NCBI RefSeq assembly: GCF_001039475.1
Contig: NZ_LELK01000001.1
Coordinates: forward strand, 1,809,349-1,873,348
From: Guptibacillus hwajinpoensis
Lineage (GTDB): Bacteria; Bacillota; Bacilli; Bacillales; Guptibacillaceae
Direction of reading: 5' to 3'
DNA length: 64,000 nt
A program made the position numbers and the translations under genes. Below, in pieces: positions 1 to 9,239 of this stretch (position 1 is the stretch's first letter; each line of letters opens with the position of its first letter). Below the pieces are notes generated by a model. That model searched no databases, was not told the origin of the DNA, and saw only the letters and a program-made list of their open reading frames with translations.

Positions 1-159
1 TTCAGAAGCAGTCTTGAACCCTTTTGTTACATACCAGAAGAAATAGGTAACAAATGATAGACTGAGACAACCGAATAAAAAAGCCGACTGAAGTCTATAG
101 CCTTTATTCTCAACCATCCAATCCAACGCCAAATGAAAAACCGCTGCTAAATCTAGCAT
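1..159 (-). CDS. Small membrane protein, 3' part cut by window edge
   Basis: An open frame of 53 codons runs from an ATG at 159 off the left edge. A strong AGGAGGAG ribosome binding site sits 6-8 bases before the ATG. The visible protein has a short amphipathic start, then a hydrophobic stretch at about residues 20-40 rich in Phe, Leu and Tyr that should span the membrane, then a basic segment. I do not recognise the family. The remainder lies outside the window, so the total length and any further membrane segments are unknown. Confidence 0.6.
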   Translation of the reverse strand, partial: MLDLAAVFHLALDWMVENKGYRLQSAFLFGCLSLSFVTYFFWYVTKGFKTASE

Positions 160-226
160 CAACTTCTCCTCCTGAGTGTTTGATTACTAGATTATAAGCA
201 AGCGGTCTTGAATATATGCCTATTAT

Positions 227-424
227 TTATCGAATTGAGTTAAGACGGTCAGTTAGTTCCATAAATAACTCTCGGTTACGTTGGTCAAGGGATGCGTCAA
301 TTTCTTTTTTAAGTTGATCTTGTCTTTGTTCTATAGTGGAAGCATTGATGTGTTCGATAAGCTGTTCAACCATTTCCTGTCTCTTTTCCGAAATCTGATT
401 CTGGTACACTTTTCGATTCTCCAT
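227..424 (-). CDS. Small IDEAL-domain protein
   Basis: The product has 65 residues. The C-terminal half reads QLKKEIDASLDQRNRELFME, which fits the IDEAL domain seen in several small Firmicutes proteins (for example in the YpiB family). The N-terminal half is charged and probably helical. An in-frame ATG lies 15 bases further upstream, but GGAGGA is 7 bases before the ATG at 424, so that start is chosen. No enzymatic residues are evident. IDEAL domains are thought to mediate protein-protein contacts, and the partner here is unknown. Confidence 0.65.
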   Translation of the reverse strand: MENRKVYQNQISEKRQEMVEQLIEHINASTIEQRQDQLKKEIDASLDQRNRELFMELTDRLNSIR

Positions 425-643
425 CTCGCACTCCTCCATTCAAATTGATAGAAACGTTGCTACGTTTGCTATGCTGTTAGTTCTATTCTATCCGATTTTT
501 AGAAAGTTTAAACAATAGTTTAGAAGATTCTAATAAATAAGGTCGAATTTTGTACTATTTTACTAGATTTGAGCCAGTTATTTGGCTTTTTAAAAGCCAT
601 TTTATTACCTTACACATATTTCACAAGATGTTTTTTGGTTATA

Positions 644-682
644 TAAAAAAGGGTATCACCGAAACCTTCGGAGATACCCTTC
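644..682 (-). terminator. Terminator of the metalloprotease gene
   Basis: A 9-bp stem (AAGGGTATC with GATACCCTT) on the minus strand is followed by a run of T. It lies just after the protease stop codon. Confidence 0.8.
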
Positions 683-699
683 TACATTCATTTCAACTA

Positions 700-1620
700 T
701 TAATTACCATACCAGCTTTTGTGAGCTTCGATCTCATTATCATGATCTTGATCCCAATAGTCTACGCTATAAGAATAGTCGTAGTTCATAATGCACTTAA
801 TGCCACTACCTTGTGCATCATGCCCAAGACCGTAGTTGTGAGAGAATTCGTGTTGAGCAGCGTGCCAAGTGTTTGTTGCACCTTGATCAAGGTTAACTGA
901 AACTGCACTTCCATTAGGTGAGCTAGGATATACATAAGCAATACCACCTGAGTTGAAGTTAGGATCTTTCGTGAAACCTACAACAAAGTCATACCCGTTG
1001 CCATTCCAATCGCGATCCATGTCTTGAAGAATTTCAGAAGCGTTTGCACCTTGAGAGCTCCACTGACCAAGAGCTTTGATTTCGAAATCAATGTTATGGT
1101 CGCGAGTGAACGCGTTATCTGCATTCTCAACAATGTTTTGAGTCAAAGTTTGCCAATCACTATGCGCTGCACGATATTCTTCATCAGCAGCGATCAAGAC
1201 TGTTACGACTTTAGCGGTGTCAGTTGAACCGCCACCATCATCTGGATCCGGGTCTGTTCCCCCACCGCAGAATAGGATGCAAAGTTCGCCTTCTGTTGCT
1301 TTACCGTTCTTTTTATCTTCTTTTGCTGCTTTCTTCTCTGCTTTATCGGCTTTCTTTTCTGCCTTAACTTCATTCTTATTTATTTTCTTTTCGCTAAGCT
1401 TCTTACCTTTTTCATCCAATACGTCTACTACTGTTGAACGCTCCACTTTAGCAGGCTTATCAAACTTTTCTTTGCTCTCTGTTTTTGCTTTTGGAATTCC
1501 GTCAATTGTAACCTGATTCCCCTGTGAATCTAAAGTAGTTGTTCCACTTGCTTCACTTAATCCTGGAGCGATTAAAAGTGACACTGCAAGAGTTAATGAT
1601 GCAAACCCTTTAATTTTCAT
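700..1620 (-). CDS. Secreted metzincin-like zinc metalloprotease
   Basis: The 306-residue product begins with a signal peptide (residues 1-25, likely cut after SEA). Residues 27-110 form a hydrophilic pro-region, with a Lys/Glu/Ala-rich stretch at about 75-105. A short CxxxC motif (Cys114, Cys118) and an Asp/Gly linker (121-133) follow. The catalytic part holds HEFSHNYGLGHD at 257-268, a zinc motif with His257, Glu258, His261 and His267. Met278 in CIMNY would be the Met-turn, and Cys276 could pair with Cys114 or Cys118. These features place it in the metzincin clan. The Lys-rich segment resembles a removable pro-peptide or a cell-wall-binding spacer, but that is inference. The gene is monocistronic. 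Confidence 0.85.
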   Translation of the reverse strand: MKIKGFASLTLAVSLLIAPGLSEASGTTTLDSQGNQVTIDGIPKAKTESKEKFDKPAKVERSTVVDVLDEKGKKLSEKKINKNEVKAEKKADKAEKKAAKEDKKNGKATEGELCILFCGGGTDPDPDDGGGSTDTAKVVTVLIAADEEYRAAHSDWQTLTQNIVENADNAFTRDHNIDFEIKALGQWSSQGANASEILQDMDRDWNGNGYDFVVGFTKDPNFNSGGIAYVYPSSPNGSAVSVNLDQGATNTWHAAQHEFSHNYGLGHDAQGSGIKCIMNYDYSYSVDYWDQDHDNEIEAHKSWYGN

Positions 1621-1938
1621 TCCTTTTCCCCCTAAGTTGTTTTTAGCACATCTCTTAATCTAGCATAGGAATACTAGAATTACGGGGGCCAAAAGGTAGA
1701 AATTAGTCGAATTATGTCTAGGGAAAAAGGACTTTATTTCTTAATAAATCCTGAATAAAGGGACTTTTTTTTTTACAATCGCTTCTTTTGCTAAGTTAAA
1801 TCATTAGATCTAGGGATTAAGGTCTATGTACACATTCCATGACAAATACGGTCATAGTCGGTTAATTCAGGACTTTAGTCACGGATCTCTGTATTGTAAA
1901 TACCTTGAACGCCTAATAAACCTTTAATCTAGCGTTTC
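1621..1938. other. Intergenic region without a gene
   Basis: AT-rich and without a credible reading frame. It must carry the promoter of the protease gene, with GGGGGAAAAGGA just before its ATG. A hairpin at about 1728-1771 (stem around CTTTATT/AATAAAG) has T runs on both sides. It could end transcription of the LysR gene, although it lies about 170 bases beyond that stop. Confidence 0.4.
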
Positions 1939-2832
1939 TCACTCCATAAGAGCAGATGTACGGATCATTTCCAGAAAACGTTTCGCTGAAGGCGGTAATG
2001 AAGTTTCACACTCTAGACTAACCAGCGCCACCGATCGATTGATCTCCTGAAAATGAGAAGGCTCTAATTTCACTATTGTTCCGCTATCTATTAAATCTTG
2101 AACTAGTGATTGGGTTAAGAGAGCAACACCCTTTCCTCTTCGAACAAAATCTAATGCAGTTGCTGGTGGTAGTTCAACCGTTTCCATTCCATAGGAAAGA
2201 TGCGTTTTCTGCCAATGCTTACTTCCTTCACTCCAATCCGTTAGAATATAAGGCTTACTGTTTTCAAAAACTTCTTTTACAGTGTAGCTTCTTTCCTCTA
2301 CCTTGCTAATCGGATGATCCTTATGAGCCACTAATAATAGACGTTCCTTAATCAAGTGAAGCAGTTTTAAATCACTATTGAAAAAAGGGTACGTAATTAG
2401 ACCCATTTTAATAAATCCGTCATACAACATCTCGATGATCTGTTGATTATGTCCAGTATGTATGAAAAGGTCAATCTCTGGATATGAATCGTACATCCTG
2501 GATAGTGTAGATGAGAACAAACCTGTTGTAAAAGTTGGTAAAGTACCTATTGTGATTTGCCCCCTCGTCCCTTTTTTAATGGATTGAGCCCTCTCTGCTC
2601 CTATGACAAGAACATCTAAAGCTTGGCGAGCGTATGGAAGAAATCCCTCGCCAAGTTCTGTAAGCTCCATCCTTTTCCCGACTCGTTCAAATAATGAACC
2701 CCCTATGCTTTTTTCAAGCTCTTTGACTCGTAAACTTACTGTAGGCTGTGAAACGTCTAGATATCTTGCGGCTTTACTGAATGATCCCAATCGAACAACA
2801 TAGTCAAATGCTTTCAGTTGATTAATCTCCAC
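1939..2832 (-). CDS. LysR-family transcriptional regulator
   Basis: The 297-residue product has the LysR pattern. An N-terminal winged helix-turn-helix (residues 1-60, with GSFSKAARYLDVSQPTVSLR as recognition region) is followed by a two-lobed effector-binding domain from about residue 90. The start is GTG at 2832, preceded by GAGGTG. It is divergently transcribed from the methyltransferase gene at 2955 with about 120 bp between. In this family that arrangement often means the regulator controls its neighbour and itself. The effector cannot be predicted. Confidence 0.88.
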   Translation of the reverse strand: MEINQLKAFDYVVRLGSFSKAARYLDVSQPTVSLRVKELEKSIGGSLFERVGKRMELTELGEGFLPYARQALDVLVIGAERAQSIKKGTRGQITIGTLPTFTTGLFSSTLSRMYDSYPEIDLFIHTGHNQQIIEMLYDGFIKMGLITYPFFNSDLKLLHLIKERLLLVAHKDHPISKVEERSYTVKEVFENSKPYILTDWSEGSKHWQKTHLSYGMETVELPPATALDFVRRGKGVALLTQSLVQDLIDSGTIVKLEPSHFQEINRSVALVSLECETSLPPSAKRFLEMIRTSALME

Positions 2833-2954
2833 ATAAACACCTCATCTATTAAAATAACTAATAGTAACTATATCCTTTATTATATTGTTTAATTATTGGG
2901 ATCTCATTACACTTCTACTAGCGCTTAATATTTATCGATGAAAGAAGGTTCAGG

Positions 2955-3581
2955 ATGAGACTTATAACGAGGGCAAGAAGCATCATTGATGGGCAATACG
3001 GAAATCCTAAGGGATGGCTAGGGTCGTTTATTGGAGAGAAGATGGTAAGACAGCATCGTATTGAAACGGTTTGGACGATTAAACAATTACATCTTCAGAA
3101 AGATGAAAACGTACTGGAAATCGGATGCGGTGCAGGATACGCTATGAAGCTTCTTTTAAGCACACTTAACGTTGATAAAGTTATAGGATTAGATCTCTCA
3201 AAAACGCTCATTCAATCAGCTACGATACGTAATAAGAAAGAGATCAATAATGAGCGGGCTCAAGTAGTCTTTGGTAATGTGCACAACTTACCTTTTAAAG
3301 ATAACAAGTTCTCTAAAGTAGTTAGCATTCATTCCATTTATTTCTGGGATGACTTAGCCCTAGCTGTTGCAGAGATTCATAGAGTGCTAACACCAGATGG
3401 ATCAGTTGTGATTACACTTTGCAACGGAAAAAAAGGAGAAATGTGGGAAGGTATAAATACAATGATTCACTACAAACTAATTCCATTGATGGAGGAGGCT
3501 AACTTTCAAGAAGTTAAATTGGTAACAGGGCCTCTATCTCGACAGTATCAAACCGTTTCGGTTTCAGGAAAAAAGCTATAA
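2955..3581 (+). CDS. SAM-dependent methyltransferase, class I
   Basis: The 208-residue product shows the class I methyltransferase fold. SAM motif I is VLEIGCGAGYAM at about 53-64, the acidic residue ending strand 2 is in GLDLS at about 79-83, and motif II/III regions lie around GNVHNLPF and SIHSIYFW. The usual methyl acceptor cannot be told. A close paralogue lies at 60870-61490 and shares the N-terminal pattern (basic start, QY..P.G.LG...GE.M.R.HR) and the ITLCNG segment. It is divergent from the LysR gene, which may regulate it. Confidence 0.8.
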   Translation: MRLITRARSIIDGQYGNPKGWLGSFIGEKMVRQHRIETVWTIKQLHLQKDENVLEIGCGAGYAMKLLLSTLNVDKVIGLDLSKTLIQSATIRNKKEINNERAQVVFGNVHNLPFKDNKFSKVVSIHSIYFWDDLALAVAEIHRVLTPDGSVVITLCNGKKGEMWEGINTMIHYKLIPLMEEANFQEVKLVTGPLSRQYQTVSVSGKKL

Positions 3582-3586
3582 ATGAA

Positions 3587-3618
3587 GAAACAGGGATCCA
3601 TCAAGGACCCCTGTTTCT
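3587..3618 (+). terminator. Terminator after the methyltransferase gene
   Basis: GAAACAGGG pairs with CCCTGTTTC around a short loop. It sits between convergent genes and may serve both strands, but T runs are short. Confidence 0.6.
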
Positions 3619-3627
3619 CAATCAGGT

Positions 3628-4437
3628 TTACTCTGTCATAAACCCATATTCTTTCAATATGTCCATTGTGATCGTTTTGGCTTCCGTCCCTGAACCGTCT
3701 ACCTTTGTCGCAAACACATACGAACGATCACCTGTTTCAATATACCCAACGAACCACCCAAGACCACTATCCGATAAGCGGGTACCTGTTTTTCCAAAGA
3801 GTGTATATCCGTTTGTCTCCTCTTGAATCATCATTCGTTTTACGGTTTTCATAATCGTTTGATCAAATGGAAGCTCCTCCTTCACTAATTTCTCGATGAA
3901 ATCCACCTGTTCCAAGGGACTGATTTCGAGCGAGCTATCTAGCCAGAAGTTATCAATTCCACCGCTGCTATCTTTATTCCCATATGATAGTTTCTTTAGC
4001 CACTCATCCATATGGGTGGCTCCAATATCACGCGCCATATCCTGATAGTACCAGATGACTGAGTAGCGCATTCCAGAGCCTAGCGTATGATCTTGATTCC
4101 AAATGTCGAATGCCCTCTCAACACCATCCCATCGCTTGACGTCATACTCGTCACGAACGGCTCCTAGTTGAAGACCAATTAAAGCATTGACCACTTTGAA
4201 TGTCGATTCTGGAGTCTGTCTCTTGTTTGCTTGTTCTTCGTTATAGATGTAGGTTTTACCTTTCTTCAGATCGCGTAAAATAAACGTTCCTTCATGATCT
4301 CTGAAGTAGGATGAGACATCCACCTTATGGTGATCTTTTTCCATTGAAGGAGAGGATGTTGCACTTGCATGACTGGCTATGAGTGATGAACTTGAAATGG
4401 TCAAGCAGATTCCAATAAGGAGCAGAAAGCTCTTCAT
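3628..4437 (-). CDS. Class D (OXA-type) beta-lactamase
   Basis: The 269-residue product has a signal peptide (about 1-27) and all class D landmarks. The active-site serine and carboxylated lysine are in STFK (78-81), SVI (126-128) fills the S-x-V motif, YGN is at 152-154, WLDSSLEIS at 165-173 matches the W-x(3)-L-x-IS motif, and KTG is at 216-218. These enzymes hydrolyse penicillins, and some hydrolyse wider beta-lactam ranges. Relatives are known on the chromosomes of Bacillus species. GGGGTGA precedes the ATG. It is monocistronic with no regulator of the BlaR/BlaI type beside it, so it is probably intrinsic. The substrate range cannot be read from the sequence. Confidence 0.92.
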   Translation of the reverse strand: MKSFLLLIGICLTISSSSLIASHASATSSPSMEKDHHKVDVSSYFRDHEGTFILRDLKKGKTYIYNEEQANKRQTPESTFKVVNALIGLQLGAVRDEYDVKRWDGVERAFDIWNQDHTLGSGMRYSVIWYYQDMARDIGATHMDEWLKKLSYGNKDSSGGIDNFWLDSSLEISPLEQVDFIEKLVKEELPFDQTIMKTVKRMMIQEETNGYTLFGKTGTRLSDSGLGWFVGYIETGDRSYVFATKVDGSGTEAKTITMDILKEYGFMTE

Positions 4438-4552
4438 AAAGTCACCCCTTTTTGCTTTAATTTAATACCTTAAGTCTATCCTTCCTCAGGTGACTTGAAA
4501 TCCTAATATAGTCCTCTTTCCGACTAGTAGAAAATAACCTTTTCCATATAAA

Positions 4553-4586
4553 AAAACGAGTATACCATCGATGGTATACTCGTTTT
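4553..4586. terminator. Perfect 34-bp palindrome, bidirectional terminator
   Basis: AAAACGAGTATACC and its exact complement flank an ATCGAT centre, giving A and T runs on both sides. It lies directly after the GltS-type gene on the minus strand and insulates it from the beta-lactamase gene. Confidence 0.85.
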
Positions 4587-4592
4587 CCGTAC

Positions 4593-6017
4593 CTATGATT
4601 TCATGTGCTTCCCTTTACCAAAGTAAAACAGACCAGACAATATACCGATAATCACCATAATTATAGCGAAGATTAAACTAGGGACAGCCCCAAATTGTAC
4701 GATGAACGGCACAGAAAGTGCTGTGACTAATCCACCACCTAAGAATGGTTCATAAACAAGCTGCTTATAGCCGAACGCTTCAAATGCTGGTGATTCGTTG
4801 TTAGGATCTACAATACGCATCAGTAGCAATCCTGTAGCCGTTACACCCATTGATTGACCAAAATCACCAATTCCTCGCTCAAACCAGTAGTCTGGAATGA
4901 TTTTCGGAGCGAGCGTGAGAAAGCCAAACAAGTTCCATGATATTCCTGCAACCGCAAGAATTAAGAATGGAACGAGGTATTCACCGATTACATCTAGTGA
5001 CACAGTCGCAATCGCCGTAATGATTAAAACATCAAGCGCAAGTCCTTGAATACGGTTAATCATTCTACGATCAACCAGGTTGTATTTATCCTTTTTGCTA
5101 AAGAATACTTGTAGTATAATACCGCCAAACATAGCGATAGGGAATAGCGGAATGTATTTCATGAAGCTTGATCCTGTCCAATTTGTGATCGTGATGGCTT
5201 CAAGTCCGATAAGTCCTTGAAGGATTAACCAACCGATTAAGATCGCAAGCATAACAATCGCTAGATGAAACGAAAGTGGCTCAATCGATTCAGGACGTGT
5301 TGTCATTTTACCAGCCGGTTCTCGATTCTGGTATTCCATAATCCCTTGCTTACGAAGCTCGGAAAAGCCATTAACATCTTTAATGATCTTCGTTTTCCCT
5401 CTACGAACACCCCAGTTGATTAGGATAATACCAAATACGACACCAGAAAGAACACCTACCGTTGCGAGACCAATAGCTAGGTCAAAAGCTTCTTCGAAAC
5501 CAAGCTCTTCGAATGTGCTAGCCATACCTGCAGCAGTACCATGTCCCCCTTCAAACGCGACTTCGATCAGCGCCCCTGCCATTGCAGGAATATCAAAGAA
5601 TGGCGTCAGAATAAAGATTGCAACAAGTAAGCCAATCACGTATTGGCCCCAGCCAATTGCCCAACCTAAGGAGAGCTGAGGGCCACCGAACTCCCATATA
5701 TCGCGAAGCTTCGGCATCGTTGCTCCTAAGAATAATGAAGCAAATACGACGTTAATCATTAAACCTGGTAATGCTGACCACACTTCAATGATTGTGCCTG
5801 TCATGATTCCACTTGCTAGAAAATGATCTTCACCCACAAATTGCGTCATGATTTTACCTAGTACCTGTGGTCCTACTAACAATGCGACGAAACCGCCAAT
5901 AATAGATGATGGCAGAAATAAATTTTGTAGAACCTTTACTTTCAATCGAATGATCTTACCTATAAGTAGAAACACTCCTAAATACAATAACGCGAACCCT
6001 ATCTGTTCCGGATTCAT
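4593..6017 (-). CDS. GltS-family sodium/glutamate-type symporter
   Basis: The 474-residue protein is almost entirely membrane-spanning (about 11-12 hydrophobic segments). GGHGTAAGM at 157-165 is the hallmark of the GltS/ESS family of Na+-coupled glutamate carriers. It is longer than the E. coli protein of about 400 residues because of a hydrophilic loop at about 205-250 and an extended C-terminal half. The start ATG at 6017 has GAGGTGAGAG upstream. The gene stands alone. Glutamate is the expected substrate of the family, but other dicarboxylic amino acids are possible. Confidence 0.8.
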   Translation of the reverse strand: MNPEQIGFALLYLGVFLLIGKIIRLKVKVLQNLFLPSSIIGGFVALLVGPQVLGKIMTQFVGEDHFLASGIMTGTIIEVWSALPGLMINVVFASLFLGATMPKLRDIWEFGGPQLSLGWAIGWGQYVIGLLVAIFILTPFFDIPAMAGALIEVAFEGGHGTAAGMASTFEELGFEEAFDLAIGLATVGVLSGVVFGIILINWGVRRGKTKIIKDVNGFSELRKQGIMEYQNREPAGKMTTRPESIEPLSFHLAIVMLAILIGWLILQGLIGLEAITITNWTGSSFMKYIPLFPIAMFGGIILQVFFSKKDKYNLVDRRMINRIQGLALDVLIITAIATVSLDVIGEYLVPFLILAVAGISWNLFGFLTLAPKIIPDYWFERGIGDFGQSMGVTATGLLLMRIVDPNNESPAFEAFGYKQLVYEPFLGGGLVTALSVPFIVQFGAVPSLIFAIIMVIIGILSGLFYFGKGKHMKS

Positions 6018-6165
6018 TTACTCTCACCTCTTTGGATCATATGTTTTCCTCATATTGAGGCAACTGCCTCACCAAACGGGGTGATATGAACAGTCCATAC
6101 TGAACGTTCCACGAATGAATTGTGGTAAAACTTATTTAGAGAAATTCAGATAATTTATTGGAAAC

Positions 6166-6203
6166 TAGAAGGGGGTCAGACACTTGTCTGACCCCCCTTC
6201 TTA
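6166..6203 (-). terminator. Terminator of the sugar transport operon
   Basis: AGAAGGGGGTCAGACA and its complement form a long hairpin just after the last permease gene. A similar GGGGTCAGAC palindrome is a frequent terminator type in Bacillaceae. Confidence 0.8.
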
Positions 6204-6207
6204 AATC

Positions 6208-7038
6208 TCATTTCAATACAAACTGCATTCCATTTTTAAAGTTCTTACTGAAAATGATAAATAACACAAGAATTGGCATTGTCAGCAATACAGATGCAGC
6301 ATACATCGGTCCAGGATATCCTCCATACGGGCCGAACATTTGAGCCAATAAAACGTTAAGCGTTAACATGTTCTCACTATTCACTACGAGCATATCCCAT
6401 AGTAACTCCACCCATCGCTCCATGAAGAGGAATAAGAAGATGATCGTAGTGATCGATTTGGACATTGGCAAGACAACTTTCCAAACAATTTTCAGTTGGC
6501 TTGCTCCGTCCATTTTCGCTGCTTCCAGCAGTTCATCCGGTAAGCTACGGAAGAAATTCGTGTACATGAAGATCGCCCATAAGTTTACAGCTTTTGGTAG
6601 AATCATTGCCCAGTACGTGTCGTACAAACCAAGGTAACGAATGATTAGAAAAAGAGGAATTAAAAGAATAACGGCTGGATAGAACATTTGGAACAAGATC
6701 ACGTTATTAATTAGTCGGTTTCCTCTAAATTTCAATTTTGCAAGTGAGTAACCAACAAGAATTGCGGTTGCCATCATTAGAACCGTTGAGGATAGCGTTA
6801 CGAAAAGACTGTTAAAAAGGGCTCGAAGCCAGGGTCTTGCAAGAACACCCTCCCCTCCAAAAAACAACCATTCATAAGACCTTAACGTGAGCTCAGTAGG
6901 TATAATTCTACGATCTACTTCATCCCAAGGAGAAAGTGATCCAAGTACCATAAAGAGATAGGGAGATACCATGACAATCAGAACACTAAAAGCTAAGATA
7001 TAGAGCAATGTTGTTTTCAGTGGTTTATTCCCAACCAT
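6208..7038 (-). CDS. Sugar ABC transporter permease, MalG type
   Basis: A 276-residue inner-membrane permease with six predicted spans. The EAA loop EAAKMDGASQLKIVWKVVLP is in the second half, where it would dock the ATPase. A GTG nine bases further upstream is possible, but GGGG lies 8 bases before the ATG at 7038. The start overlaps the end of the MalF-type gene by 14 bp, so translation is probably coupled. It is the last gene of the operon. No ATPase gene is in the locus, as is common in Bacillus, where MsmX-type ATPases serve several importers. Confidence 0.88.
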   Translation of the reverse strand: MVGNKPLKTTLLYILAFSVLIVMVSPYLFMVLGSLSPWDEVDRRIIPTELTLRSYEWLFFGGEGVLARPWLRALFNSLFVTLSSTVLMMATAILVGYSLAKLKFRGNRLINNVILFQMFYPAVILLIPLFLIIRYLGLYDTYWAMILPKAVNLWAIFMYTNFFRSLPDELLEAAKMDGASQLKIVWKVVLPMSKSITTIIFLFLFMERWVELLWDMLVVNSENMLTLNVLLAQMFGPYGGYPGPMYAASVLLTMPILVLFIIFSKNFKNGMQFVLK

Positions 7039-7903
7039 GTTTGGCACCCCATTTCTCTAGAATCTTTCGAAACACTAAGATTGATCCAAACGTTACAACT
7101 GAGTTAATGACAGCAATCGCTGTACCAAATCCTGCATTCAACCGCTCGAATGCCTGACTATAAATTTCAAGTTGCCATGTATGTGTCGCAAGATCTGGAC
7201 CACCGCCGGTCAGGACATAGGGCTCAGTGAAGATCCCGAACATTAAGCCTACTGCAAGTATTGTAACTGTATAAAATGAAGGATATAACATTGGAAGCGT
7301 TATATGCCAGAATCGCTTCCAGCCTACTGCTCCGTCGATTGCAGAAGCTTCATAGATCTCTTTCGGAATACTCTCAAGACCAGCTACAAATAGAAGGGCA
7401 TAATAACCTGCAAATTTCCATGCCATCATTAGTGCAATAATTAGCGGTGCAAGAATGGCAGATCCTAACCAGTCAATATCAAGCCCGAACGTTCCTCTTA
7501 ACCAGATATTAAATGGACTGTTATAAGAAAGAATCCCGTTGACAACAATTGCCGACGCTACTCCTGATGCAAGATACGGAAGAAAGAAGGCAACGGAAAA
7601 CAACCCTTTAAATTTAGGAAGTGAATGAATAAGAACTGCAAGAAAAAGAGCTCCTGCTACAACAATTGGAACAAACATCGCAAGGAATTTATACGTTACA
7701 AAGAAAGCAGCTCTAACCGTGTCTGTAAAGAATGCCTGTATAAAGTTTTGGATTCCGACAAACTCGTAATCAGGAGCAATTAAATTCCAGTTAGTGAATG
7801 CTAGATATGTCGCCCACAATAAAGGAAACAGGAAGAAGATCAGTGAATAGATAAGGTAGGGGCTGGCAAAAAGCCAGCCTAACCTTGCATTACTTTTATT
7901 CAT
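7025..7903 (-). CDS. Sugar ABC transporter permease, MalF type
   Basis: A 292-residue permease with six predicted membrane segments and the EAA loop EASAIDGAVGWKRFWHITLP at about residues 185-205. It pairs with the downstream MalG-type subunit to form the channel for the oligosaccharide delivered by the upstream binding lipoprotein. Its start is two bases after the stop of the binding-protein gene, with GGAGAG upstream. The substrate is inferred only from the adjacent GH130 and DUF1861 genes. Confidence 0.88.
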   Translation of the reverse strand: MNKSNARLGWLFASPYLIYSLIFFLFPLLWATYLAFTNWNLIAPDYEFVGIQNFIQAFFTDTVRAAFFVTYKFLAMFVPIVVAGALFLAVLIHSLPKFKGLFSVAFFLPYLASGVASAIVVNGILSYNSPFNIWLRGTFGLDIDWLGSAILAPLIIALMMAWKFAGYYALLFVAGLESIPKEIYEASAIDGAVGWKRFWHITLPMLYPSFYTVTILAVGLMFGIFTEPYVLTGGGPDLATHTWQLEIYSQAFERLNAGFGTAIAVINSVVTFGSILVFRKILEKWGAKHGWE

Positions 7904-7904
7904 A

Positions 7905-9224
7905 CTACTTCAACTCTCCATTAATAGCCTCTTTCATATCGTTCCATGCAGCTTTAGGTTCTTTCTCTCCATTTAGTACAGGGATCAAAGCTTCTTTACC
8001 AATCAACTCTTGAACTTCAACTGTTTTCTCATTGTCGATTGGAGGTACAGCATTCGGAATGTTTTCTGCATAAATAACTAACTGTGGGTTCTTATCAAAG
8101 TACGCTTTAAAAGTATCGTTTGTTGATAAATCATCACGTGCAGGAGGCAGATTCGTTTCTTCAAACCATTTCATATCGTTTTCCGCATCACTATAAACCC
8201 ATGTAATAAAATCAAATGCAGCCTGTTGTTGTTCTTTAGATGCAGAAGCATAGATGGAGAGCCCTTTTGAATCAGCGAACGTTTTTGAATTTGCAGGATC
8301 AACATCGTCCGGTACTGGTGGCATTGAAAGCTCGAAGTTTTCACCCATTTTCATTTCTGGAAATTTGTCTGCCCAATAAGGAAATGTCCACGGACCAATA
8401 TCCCTCATGATAGCCTGTCCCGTTTCAAATGGGTCCGTCGCATCTCGAGTTAGCAACAATTCATTTTCGTTAAGGTTCTTAAAGAATTCCAGCGTTTCAA
8501 TTCCAGCCTTATCGCCTGCCGTAAATTCACTACCTTCTACAAATTTGTTTCCTTCAGATGCAGCATTATACACCATGAAGAAATCAAACCACCTTGCCCA
8601 CCATGTTGGTTTTACTAAGTCTGCTCTTGCCCACAAGAATTTCTCAGGATCTTGTTCTTTCATCTTCTTACCAACTTCAAGTACTTCACTATAAGTCTCT
8701 GGTGGTGCATCAAACCCTAGTTCGTTCAAAATATCGATTCTCCATCCAAATAACATCGCATTGGAGTAGATCGGCAAAACATATTGATTATCATCAGAGA
8801 ACTTCCAGGTTGAGACCGTCTCTGTCATTTCGCGACTTTTGATTAAATCTTCGTATCCTTCGAACTCACTTAATGGGACAATTGCGCTACTCGCCGCTAA
8901 TTGAGCTGCAAACCCACGTGAAATATTTTCTGAAATTGTAGGAGCATTTCCAGCTGCAATGGCTGACTGAATTCCTGCTTCTGAAGAAGGACTCTCAGGC
9001 ATTGGTGACACTTCAATTTTCACTTCATCGTTTTCTTTCATATACTTGTCAGCCATATCAGTCCAGAAAGCTTGTTGTGAAGGGTTTGTAGCAGCCCAGA
9101 AATTGATGGTTACAATTCCATCTTCAGTTCCACTACCTCCACCACTATTACTTGATTGACACCCTGAAGCAACAATAGAAACAATTACCATCAGCATAAT
9201 AAAACGCATCGAGAACTTCTTCAT
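7905..9224 (-). CDS. Sugar-binding lipoprotein of an ABC importer
   Basis: A 439-residue extracellular solute-binding protein of the family 1 (MalE-like) type. The signal sequence ends in the lipobox ASGC (Cys22), followed by a Ser/Gly-rich linker to residue about 34. The mature part shows the INFWAATNPSQQAFW start typical of oligosaccharide binders. It would be anchored to the outer face of the membrane and feed the two permeases. GGGGGAAAAGGA precedes the ATG. A mannose- or glucose-containing oligosaccharide is the best guess from the neighbouring phosphorylase. Confidence 0.88.
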   Translation of the reverse strand: MKKFSMRFIMLMVIVSIVASGCQSSNSGGGSGTEDGIVTINFWAATNPSQQAFWTDMADKYMKENDEVKIEVSPMPESPSSEAGIQSAIAAGNAPTISENISRGFAAQLAASSAIVPLSEFEGYEDLIKSREMTETVSTWKFSDDNQYVLPIYSNAMLFGWRIDILNELGFDAPPETYSEVLEVGKKMKEQDPEKFLWARADLVKPTWWARWFDFFMVYNAASEGNKFVEGSEFTAGDKAGIETLEFFKNLNENELLLTRDATDPFETGQAIMRDIGPWTFPYWADKFPEMKMGENFELSMPPVPDDVDPANSKTFADSKGLSIYASASKEQQQAAFDFITWVYSDAENDMKWFEETNLPPARDDLSTNDTFKAYFDKNPQLVIYAENIPNAVPPIDNEKTVEVQELIGKEALIPVLNGEKEPKAAWNDMKEAINGELK

Positions 9225-9239
9225 TTCCTTTTCCCCCTT

